From contig CAYNYK010000081.1 in the NCBI GenBank assembly GCA_964401335.1, positions 1-24,027 of the forward strand: DNA of 24,027 bases, in the 5' to 3' direction. Position numbers and translations under genes: made by a program. Positions 8,775 through 16,227 of the stretch are shown here, piece after piece. Under the pieces are notes generated by a model. It had not been told where the DNA came from. It saw only the letters and a list, made by a program, of their open reading frames with translations, and made no database searches. The stretch comes from JAAYCU01 sp964401335. GTDB taxonomy: Bacteria > Planctomycetota > Phycisphaerae > UBA1845 > PWPN01. The stretch's first letter is position 1. Every line of letters begins with the position of its first letter.

Positions 8775-9437
8775 ATTGGGACTTCAGATTGGGGGCTCGA
8801 TTATGCTCTTGGACGGGATTGAGTCCTCTTGGATAATCTTCAGCCGGCTGTATGATAAAAGTGCGACGATTGATACGGACCGTGTGTATCTGGCAAGTAA
8901 CGGGGATGTAAACCAGTTCAATAAACGGGGAGGTCTGGACGGGATGATACAGTCCTGATGTAAAATTAATTTCTATGAGAGCAGCCCCGCAACTTTCCCG
9001 GACGGCTTGGATGTGGATAGGCCATTCGGATCGCGCCGGTTCACCCACGCGCGCCACAACACCGAGGATCATACCTCTTCTCNNNNNNNNNNTCTCAAAT
9101 CCACCACCGGCGGATAGGAGGTGGGGCGGACGATTTTCTGGAAGCCTTGCCAATCGGAATCACTGCGGATCGTAACCAGATCAAACTCGTCGGATAGATT
9201 TTGGATCAAATGTCCTGGCAGTGACGCATTTGGATTGAGTCGGGCGCGGCCGACCCATACCACGGGAGTCGGTTCAGCCGTAGCCAGTTGCCAGAGAGGT
9301 ATCTCGGTTTTTGATCGCCCGCTTGGACTACTCGTACATCCGGCCATACCGATAGATGCTGAGATGATAAATATCGCGACCGCCCGACGCCGACGAGTTT
9401 TCCGGCGGACGCGATCGGCTTGGTTGTGGTGAACCAT
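8770..9437 (-). CDS. lipoprotein with PrcB-like C-terminal domain, interrupted by an assembly gap
   Basis: The N-terminal part has an arginine-rich n-region, a hydrophobic stretch and a lipobox ending GMAGC, so the protein should be lipidated. The frame runs to ...PPVVDLR and then meets ten Ns (9083-9092). Beyond the Ns another minus-strand frame continues with RRGMILGVVARVGEP and ends at 8770. The bases on the two sides share GAGA; merging them gives D-L-R-R-G-M-I-L-G in one uninterrupted frame of roughly 215 residues. The joined sequence (SDSDW...PVVDLRRGMILGVV...TSPFIELVYIP) resembles the PrcB C-terminal fold found in small secreted or lipid-anchored proteins, although the usual TGGY motif is not present. 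The start is uncertain: ATG at 9437 gives a normal signal, ATG at 9467 is also possible; neither has a good Shine-Dalgarno. It is divergent from alanine dehydrogenase. Confidence 0.65.
9083..9092. other. assembly gap (10 Ns)
   Basis: Ten undetermined bases inside the lipoprotein gene. The flanks end and begin with the same GAGA, which suggests that two contigs abut or overlap here rather than that ten real bases are missing. Confidence 0.95.
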
Positions 9438-9514
9438 GCCCCAAGCTATAGTAGAACCTTCGAGCATAGGTCGAGTATTTTCCCCATCTTCGGGTTTTGA
9501 TTCAAGCCGGAATT

Positions 9515-9520
9515 GGAGGA
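9515..9520 (+). promoter_or_regulatory. ribosome binding site of alanine dehydrogenase
   Basis: GGAGGA lies eight bases before the ATG at 9529 and directly upstream of the family's usual N-terminus MIVGVPREIK. This rules out the in-frame ATG at 9436, which would add 31 residues without family resemblance. Confidence 0.85.
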
Positions 9521-9528
9521 ATGTTTTT

Positions 9529-10638
9529 ATGATCGTCGGTGTACCCCGCGAGATAAAACCGGACGAGTATCGTGTGGGCTTGACGGCGGCCGGTGCCGAA
9601 GTGTTGGTTCAGAATGGCCATGAAGTGCTGATAGAACAAGGGGCGGGAGCGGGTTCAGGTTTGAGCGATGAGGATTTCGTCAAGCAAGGGGCGGTCATCG
9701 TGGACCGGGTGGATGAAATCTGGAACCGGGCCGATCTGATCGTCAAAGTCAAGGAACCCCAGCCCGTCGAGATCGCCAAAATACGTCCCGGTCTGGTGAT
9801 TTTTGCCTATTTTCACTTGGCCTCCGATCGCCGGTTGACGGAAGACATGCTCCGTACCCGATGCGTGGCCATCGCCTATGAGACTGTAACCGATCATCTT
9901 GGCCGGCTTCCCTTGTTGACTCCAATGAGCGAGGTGGCCGGCAAGATGAGCATCCAGGAGGGCGCCAAATATCTGGAGAGACCGATGCGCGGGCGGGGAA
10001 TCCTGCTTGGTGGCGTGCCTGGTGTCGAGCCGGCCAGTGTGTTGATCCTTGGCGGGGGCGTGGTGGGAACCAACGCCGCCAAGGTAGCCGCCGGTCTGGG
10101 CGCCCGGGTTATCATCATGGATGTCAATATAGAACGAATGCGTTATCTCGACGACGTGATGCCCGCCAACGTGCGTACGGTATTTTGCGATGCGGAGATG
10201 CTGAGATACTATATTCGCGAGGCCGATCTGGTGATCGGTGCGGTTTTGGTGCCCGGGGCAAAATGTCCGCGTTTGGTATCGCGGGAAATGCTGGCCACCA
10301 TGAAGCCCGGGGCCGTCGTTGTGGACGTAGGGGTGGATCAGGGCGGTTGTTTCGAGACCATCCGGCCGACCACTCATTCGGATCCTATTTACGAAGTGGA
10401 TGGGATCGTGCATTATGGCGTGACCAACATGCCCGGCGCTGTTGGCCGTACCAGTACTTTTGCCCTGACCAACGCCACCTCACCGTATGTGGTTCGGCTG
10501 GCCAACGAGGGCTATAAAAAGGCCTGTGCGGAAGACCGGGGTTTGGCGAATGGTATCAACACACAGGACGGTCGGCTGACCAACCGGGCCGTGGCCAACG
10601 CCTTTGGCATGAAGTTTGAACCTGCCGTCCTGTCGTAA
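9529..10638 (+). CDS. ald: alanine dehydrogenase
   Basis: Catalyses reversible NAD-dependent oxidative deamination of L-alanine to pyruvate and ammonium in the cytosol. At 369 residues it has the family's normal length and numbering: substrate residues R15 and K75, catalytic H96 (FAYFHLA), the Rossmann glycine motif GGGVVG at 175-180, NAD-ribose-binding D198 (IIMDVN) and catalytic D270 (DVGVDQGG). All key residues match the well-studied mycobacterial enzyme, so activity is expected. The start is fixed by the GGAGGA ribosome binding site and the conserved MIVGVP N-terminus. It is transcribed divergently from the lipoprotein gene; 166 bases separate it from the efflux genes downstream, in which I see no convincing terminator. 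Confidence 0.97.
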   Translation: MIVGVPREIKPDEYRVGLTAAGAEVLVQNGHEVLIEQGAGAGSGLSDEDFVKQGAVIVDRVDEIWNRADLIVKVKEPQPVEIAKIRPGLVIFAYFHLASDRRLTEDMLRTRCVAIAYETVTDHLGRLPLLTPMSEVAGKMSIQEGAKYLERPMRGRGILLGGVPGVEPASVLILGGGVVGTNAAKVAAGLGARVIIMDVNIERMRYLDDVMPANVRTVFCDAEMLRYYIREADLVIGAVLVPGAKCPRLVSREMLATMKPGAVVVDVGVDQGGCFETIRPTTHSDPIYEVDGIVHYGVTNMPGAVGRTSTFALTNATSPYVVRLANEGYKKACAEDRGLANGINTQDGRLTNRAVANAFGMKFEPAVLS

Positions 10639-10804
10639 CGTATGGAAGAATGGCGCGAGTTCCTGCTTTTTCAAGGGAAATTGGCTGGTCGGAAAGGTGG
10701 TATGGCCATCGTGGTCTCGAGGCGGGTGATGGGATCATAGCAAAAGCCCCGGATTGTGCTTCTAAACATAGTTCATCGGGTTATCTAATGGAACGTTTGC
10801 GAAC

Positions 10805-12235
10805 ATGAAAAAGCTAATCATTACCATCGTGGTCATTGCGGCGCTGGTGGGGTTGTATGTTTGGGCCAAATCCTTACAGGTGCGTTTGTCGCCCCTGGAG
10901 GGAGAAATAGTTATCGCCAAACGCGGTGATCTGGTCGTGCCTATCACCGCCAGTGGGAAAATCGAGCCGGCGAACATAGTCAACATCAAAAGCGAGGCCA
11001 GCGGCACCGTCGTCGAAACCCCCTTCGAGGAAGGGCAGATGGTCAAGGTGGATGATCTTATTGTTCGCCTCGACGAAGAGGATGAAAGTCGAAATGTGGA
11101 ACGAGCCGAGGCGGATTGGGAAAGGGCGAAAATTGCCTTGGCGAAGGCGAAAATCAATAAAGAACAAAGCGAAAAGGTCGGCGTGCCCTTAGCAGAGGCC
11201 AAGCAGGAGATTGCCGAAGCGCGCCTGAAGTTAGCCGAAATTGATTATAAAAAAACCGAGGACCTGTATACAAAAGGGACAGCCGCGGAAATCGAATGGC
11301 AGAACGTACAAGCCAGAATGACAGAAGCCAATGCGAATAAAAAAGCCGCTGTCGTTGAGTTAGATCAGGCCAAGATTTCTGTCCAGCTAGCCGGAGAAGA
11401 AGTGAAGACTGCCGAGCAGATGGAGAAAACCGCGAAAAAGACTTTGGAGGACGCTCAGCAACGACTGCGAGAAACCAAAGTTCGTTCGCCTATCAACGGC
11501 ATGGTCCTTCGACGACAAGTGCAGAAAGGTGAGGTCATTTTAAGTGGTAAGACTTCGCTGGTAGGGGGGACGGACCTGATGCAGATCGCGGATATCAGCA
11601 ATATCTACGCCGTGGTGAATGTCGATGAGGCCGACATTGGCATGGTGCATACCCTGGCCCCGGAATCGGCCCGGCCCGGCCAACCGGCCACGACTCGGCC
11701 GGAAACTACCGGCGAGGAATCAGCCTCGACCACCCAACCGGAACAAAAAAAAGTAGATTTTCCCGAAGAAATACTCAATAAAGATGAGTTGGTCGAGCTG
11801 ACCGTCGAATCCTTTCCCGAGGAAAAGTTCTACGGAGTGATCGAACGGATTTCACCGCTTTCGGAAATCGTGCAGGCCATCGCCACTTTCCGGGTCCGGA
11901 TTCGGATCACCAGCCCTAACCGCGATAAGCTGATTGCCCTGTTGAATACACAGGTTGAAGCCCAGTTTACCGTCCATTCGCTCCGCGATGTCGTGCTGGT
12001 CAGTTATGATGCGATTCAGAAGAATCCCGACGGCGAAGGTTTCGGAGTGTTCGTTGCGGTAAAAAAACCCGGCCAGCCGAAGGCCGAACCGGTATTCAAA
12101 CGCTGCGTTTTTGGGCCGGATAATGCCATTGATGTGGCTGTCCTCGAAGGCCTGGAACCGGGTGAGATCGTGTACACCAAGCTGCCTATCAAGACGGAAA
12201 AAGAACGCAAACAGGAAAGCCAAAAGAAGAAGTAA
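10805..12235 (+). CDS. MacA/HlyD-type periplasmic adaptor of an ABC exporter
   Basis: A 476-residue membrane-fusion (adaptor) protein linking an inner-membrane ABC permease to the envelope. Residues 3-20 form one N-terminal transmembrane anchor. A lipoyl-like half (about 36-85, with SGKIEPANIVNIKSEASGTV) precedes a long, charged alpha-helical hairpin (about 90-225, rich in A, E and K), the second lipoyl half (VRSPINGMVLRRQVQKGEV) and a beta-barrel. The barrel contains a low-complexity insert of about 25 residues near 290-320 (P, T, E, S and Q rich), unusual for MacA. The helical hairpin is long enough to reach a partner outer-membrane channel, but no TolC-like gene is in the window. The ATPase and permease follow at 12291 and 13057, making a probable operon. 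The substrate is unknown. Confidence 0.9.
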   Translation: MKKLIITIVVIAALVGLYVWAKSLQVRLSPLEGEIVIAKRGDLVVPITASGKIEPANIVNIKSEASGTVVETPFEEGQMVKVDDLIVRLDEEDESRNVERAEADWERAKIALAKAKINKEQSEKVGVPLAEAKQEIAEARLKLAEIDYKKTEDLYTKGTAAEIEWQNVQARMTEANANKKAAVVELDQAKISVQLAGEEVKTAEQMEKTAKKTLEDAQQRLRETKVRSPINGMVLRRQVQKGEVILSGKTSLVGGTDLMQIADISNIYAVVNVDEADIGMVHTLAPESARPGQPATTRPETTGEESASTTQPEQKKVDFPEEILNKDELVELTVESFPEEKFYGVIERISPLSEIVQAIATFRVRIRITSPNRDKLIALLNTQVEAQFTVHSLRDVVLVSYDAIQKNPDGEGFGVFVAVKKPGQPKAEPVFKRCVFGPDNAIDVAVLEGLEPGEIVYTKLPIKTEKERKQESQKKK

Positions 12236-12243
12236 GTCGCATG

Positions 12244-12273
12244 CGCCCCTCACACGGTTAACCATGAGGGGCG
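12244..12273 (+). promoter_or_regulatory. intercistronic hairpin between adaptor and ATPase genes
   Basis: CGCCCCTCA (12244-12252) and TGAGGGGCG (12265-12273) form a perfect nine-base GC-rich stem. The 12-base loop itself contains the palindrome GGTTAACC. No T-run follows, so it is not a standard terminator; mRNA stabilisation, partial attenuation or a protein-binding site are possible. It begins eight bases after the adaptor stop. Confidence 0.6.
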
Positions 12274-12290
12274 GATAATCGAGTGTTATC

Positions 12291-13031
<741 letters not shown>

Positions 13032-13056
13032 GACGGAGTATTTTACCGGATATCTC

Positions 13057-14301
13057 ATGATGTTCAGCTTTCAGATCATCATCATGGCCTTGCTCGGTTT
13101 ACGGGCCAATCTATTGCGCTCATTGCTGGCCACCCTTGGGGTGATTATCGGTGTGGGCGCGGTGATCTCGGCCATGTCCATCCTCGAGGGCACGCAGCGT
13201 GATATTATCGATCGATTTGAATCGCTGGGTAGCGAGACCATTTTTGTTCGCCCCGAGTTTGCTAAACGCGGCGGCCGGCCCATCGGCCTGGTCCAGACCA
13301 TGACGATGGAGGATGTCGAAGGTCTGTCCGACACCCGGCGTTGTCCGCACATCGCCGCCATCGCTCCTCAGGTGGCGACCTCCCTGTCCCTTAAGTATTT
13401 CTCGAAAAACAAGCAGGTGGATATTCTCGGCACCAACCACCAGTTCGCCGAGATGTTCAACTACAAGGTCGCCAAGGATCCGGAGGGGAAAAACGGCCGT
13501 TTTCTGACTCGCGAGGACGTGGCCTCCGAACAGAAAGTCGCCGTGTTGGGTAGCAAAGTTGCCAGTGAATTGTTCGGCCAGGTGTCTCCCATCGACAAGG
13601 GGATTCGTCTGAAAGGCATTTCCTTCCGGATCATTGGAGTGATGGAGGAAAAGGGCAATATCGGCATGAACACAGTCGATACGCAGGTGTTCGTACCCGT
13701 CACGACGGCCATGCGCCGTCTGCTCGGCGTGAAATACTTGCAGGGCATGCTCGTGCAGGCCCGTGGCGCCGAGAACGTGGATGCGGCCATTGCCGAAATC
13801 AAACGCGAGCTGCGCCGTCGCCACGATATACGCTTCCGCAGCGGCCAGAAAGACGATTTCGAAATCATCAGCCAGGAAGAACAACGCAAACAGGTGGATG
13901 AGGTGATCTGGATATTTCAGATTGTCCTCTACAGTATCGCGGGCATCTCTCTCGTTGTCGGCGGCATCGGTATCATGAATATAATGCTCGTTTCCGTCAC
14001 CGAGCGGACTCGTGAGATCGGGGTGCGCATGGCCGTCGGTGCCCAACGCCGTGATATTCTGCGCCAATTTCTGATTGAATCCAGCGTAATCAGTTTCCTC
14101 GGGGGGGCCTTCGGGGTCGGCCTCAGTTACGTCATGACCGATTTGCTCGAAAGCGTCACGCAAATCATCGAGACATATACGAGTGGGGGGGCGATCACCT
14201 GGGCGTTGGGCATGGCCATCATGACCGGCGTTTTCAGCGGCTTGTATCCGGCCTACAAGGCCTCCCGCCTTGATCCCGTCGAGGCCCTGCGCTACGAATA
14301 A
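13057..14301 (+). CDS. MacB-family ABC transporter permease (FtsX-like)
   Basis: A 414-residue inner-membrane permease of the type VII ABC / MacB group. One N-terminal transmembrane helix (about 18-42, LRSLLATLGVIIGVGAVISA) is followed by a large periplasmic MacB-PCD domain (about 45-280) and three C-terminal helices in an FtsX domain, with the conserved SVTERTREIGVRMAVGA coupling helix and the closing LDPVEALRYE. The start is placed at the first of two adjacent ATGs (13057); an open frame reaches back into the ATPase gene but lacks family resemblance there. Such systems act as mechanotransmitters, exporting periplasmic substrates such as peptides, lipids or macrolides. The 3' end overlaps the end of the convergent mqnE gene by ten bases. 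Confidence 0.94.
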   Translation: MMFSFQIIIMALLGLRANLLRSLLATLGVIIGVGAVISAMSILEGTQRDIIDRFESLGSETIFVRPEFAKRGGRPIGLVQTMTMEDVEGLSDTRRCPHIAAIAPQVATSLSLKYFSKNKQVDILGTNHQFAEMFNYKVAKDPEGKNGRFLTREDVASEQKVAVLGSKVASELFGQVSPIDKGIRLKGISFRIIGVMEEKGNIGMNTVDTQVFVPVTTAMRRLLGVKYLQGMLVQARGAENVDAAIAEIKRELRRRHDIRFRSGQKDDFEIISQEEQRKQVDEVIWIFQIVLYSIAGISLVVGGIGIMNIMLVSVTERTREIGVRMAVGAQRRDILRQFLIESSVISFLGGAFGVGLSYVMTDLLESVTQIIETYTSGGAITWALGMAIMTGVFSGLYPAYKASRLDPVEALRYE

Positions 14302-15449
14302 TTTCCAGCGACATTCGTTTTCATATCTGGAACAATCTCGGGGCACGATTGAGAACGCTGGACCGGTCGATACAGCGAATCCCGCTCAACAGGTACGCCG
14401 CCCGCCTCAACTATCATCGCTCGAAGTTGAGACACGCTCAGTTCCTGATGGGTGTCTCCGCCCGTCTTGGTGATGTCGTACCAGACGACGGTCCCGTCGA
14501 GATCGTCCACCCCCCAATTGAGGCTGACCTGGGCGAGCTTCGGCGTCTGCATGACCCAAAAAGCCTTGAGATGGGGAATGTTGTCCACCAACAGCCGGGT
14601 GATCGCCAGCGTGCGCAGGCAATCCAGCCCGCTCGGTCCGGGAAGGTCGGCCAGACCGCTGCCCGCCGGGATAAATGGCAAGGGGACCACGCAATTAAAA
14701 TGAGCAGCCCGGTGGGCCAGCGACGCATCCTGATGGGCGCGTAATTTAAGCAAATGACCAACCCGTTCCTCGACGCTCTCGATATGGCCGAAAAGCATCG
14801 TCGCGTTGGAAAAGATGCCCATTTCGTGGGCAACCCGGTGCACGTCGAACCAGCCTTCCTCGCCGACCTTGTTCTTGAAGGCCTCCTCATGCACGCGCGA
14901 ATCGAAGATCTCCGCTCCACCGCCCGGCAGACTGTCCAGACCCGCCGCCCGAAGCTGTTCCAGCACTTCGCACACGGTCAGTTGCGGGCGGGCCATCCTC
15001 GCGAAATGAACGATCTCGATCGCGGTAAAGGCCTTGATATGCAGTTGCGGGCAGGCCCGGCGGATTTCCCGGCAGATCTCCAGGTAATACTCAAAAGGCA
15101 GTTCCGGATGCAGCCCGCCGACGATATGCACCTCGGTCGCACCGGCCTCGGCCGCCTGCCGGGCCCGCGCCACCACCTGTTCCACGGTAAGCTGATATCC
15201 GTCCGCTGCTCCCTTGCGGTACGGCCGACAGAAAGAACAAAAACGGCAACGTAACAGGCAATAATTGGTGTAGTGGATATGCCGATTTATGTTGTAGAAC
15301 GTCTTGCGCCCGTGCCGTCGCTCGCGGACGAGATTAGCCAGCTCGCCCAGCGTATGCAAATCACCCGACCGAAAAAGACGTATCCCGTCATCCGCATCCA
15401 GCCGCTTCCCGGCCCGCACCTTGGCGGCAATGTCGGTTATTTCTCGCAT
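14292..15449 (-). CDS. mqnE: aminofutalosine synthase, radical SAM enzyme
   Basis: Catalyses the MqnE step of the futalosine route to menaquinone: addition of the SAM-derived adenosyl radical to 3-(1-carboxyvinyloxy)benzoate, giving aminofutalosine. The [4Fe-4S]/SAM cysteines are C64, C68 and C71 (NYCLLRCRFC), followed by an extra C74. VHIVGGLHPELPFEYY, IKAFTAIEI, LDSLPGGGAEIF and FSNATMLFGHIES are signatures of MqnE rather than MqnC. At about 385 residues it is normal in length. ATGs at 15479 and 15464 overlap the preceding gene; the ATG at 15449 gives the typical MREITDIAAKVRAG start, with one base between the upstream stop and this ATG, so translation is probably coupled. It is the last gene of a four-gene run that begins with the prenyltransferase of the same pathway. 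Confidence 0.93.
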   Translation of the reverse strand: MREITDIAAKVRAGKRLDADDGIRLFRSGDLHTLGELANLVRERRHGRKTFYNINRHIHYTNYCLLRCRFCSFCRPYRKGAADGYQLTVEQVVARARQAAEAGATEVHIVGGLHPELPFEYYLEICREIRRACPQLHIKAFTAIEIVHFARMARPQLTVCEVLEQLRAAGLDSLPGGGAEIFDSRVHEEAFKNKVGEEGWFDVHRVAHEMGIFSNATMLFGHIESVEERVGHLLKLRAHQDASLAHRAAHFNCVVPLPFIPAGSGLADLPGPSGLDCLRTLAITRLLVDNIPHLKAFWVMQTPKLAQVSLNWGVDDLDGTVVWYDITKTGGDTHQELSVSQLRAMIVEAGGVPVERDSLYRPVQRSQSCPEIVPDMKTNVAGNYS

Positions 15450-15450
15450 A

Positions 15451-16227
15451 TCATTTGTTCGCATCAAGTAGATTTTCAAGGACCAAGCGATTCTCGGTCA
15501 ACACGTCCACCGCCTCGGCGTAATCGGTGAATTGCTGGTCCACCACCAGCCAGCCGTCGTAACCGATTTTTACCAGATGCTCTACGATGGCCGGAACATT
15601 CATTTCCCCCTGTCCGACGGGTACGGTCCGTTTGCCGATCTGGTCGGAAATATGCACGAGGGCCAGGCGGTCGCCGAATTCGGTCAAAAGATAGCGCGGA
15701 TTCACCACCGCCGAATGAAATTGCCCCGTATCGTTAAGCAGCCATAATCGCGGATGATCAACCGCACTGAGCAGATAACGCAAATCTTCGATCTGTTCCA
15801 CCCGGGAATCGCAGGCGTTGGCCAGACAAATGTTCATTCGCATTTCGTCGGCAACGGCCAGAATCGCCTCAAGCGCGACTGCGAACATCTCCAGCGACTG
15901 GTGCCTGCGGTCGCCGCCGCGCAGGCTGACCGCTTGCAGACCGAGAGCCTTAGCCAACTTCATCCGATGTTGCAGATCGACCAGTTCCTCACGCAGATCG
16001 CCGGGGCTGGCCGCCGTCAGTTGTCCGATGCGCAGACCGGAAAGAACCAACCCGCATTGGGCCGACAGCCATGGTGAACACCGCTCGTGCCCCGGTGTTT
16101 CGCGATCCTCCGATTCGATCCGCCACCAGGACGGCTCCACCGCCTCAAAACCCGCTTCGCGAATCGCGGACAGCACCCGCTCCAGCGGTTCATCCGGAAG
16201 GCATCTTGTGCTGCAGCTAAGGCGCAT
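15451..16227 (-). CDS. xylose-isomerase-like TIM-barrel protein with altered metal site
   Basis: A 258-residue cytosolic protein of the sugar isomerase/AP-endonuclease-2 TIM-barrel superfamily, recognisable by the N-terminal strand pattern (IREAGFEAVEP), LGLQAVSLRGGD, LLNDTGQFHS, ALVHISDQ and the closing GYDGWLVVDQQF. Two of the four usual ligand/catalytic acids are changed: the Glu of the LEN motif is A136 (CLANAC) and the last Glu is D230 (VVDQQ), whereas D166 and H192 remain. A normal metal-dependent isomerase reaction is therefore doubtful. It overlaps the GT39-like gene upstream by 11 bases and is one base from mqnE, so it belongs to the menaquinone run, but no futalosine-pathway role is established for such a protein. 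Its function is unknown. Confidence 0.8.
   Translation of the reverse strand: MRLSCSTRCLPDEPLERVLSAIREAGFEAVEPSWWRIESEDRETPGHERCSPWLSAQCGLVLSGLRIGQLTAASPGDLREELVDLQHRMKLAKALGLQAVSLRGGDRRHQSLEMFAVALEAILAVADEMRMNICLANACDSRVEQIEDLRYLLSAVDHPRLWLLNDTGQFHSAVVNPRYLLTEFGDRLALVHISDQIGKRTVPVGQGEMNVPAIVEHLVKIGYDGWLVVDQQFTDYAEAVDVLTENRLVLENLLDANK

Noticed and set aside
9655..10413. Minus-strand open frame (about 252 codons) inside alanine dehydrogenase
   Set aside because: The sense strand encodes an intact enzyme with all catalytic residues; the antisense product has no recognisable motif.
13120..14346. Long minus-strand open frame (about 408 codons) opposite the ABC permease
   Set aside because: It is antisense to a clear permease gene and has His/Asp-rich composition typical of a shadow frame in GC-rich DNA, with no domain or ribosome binding site.
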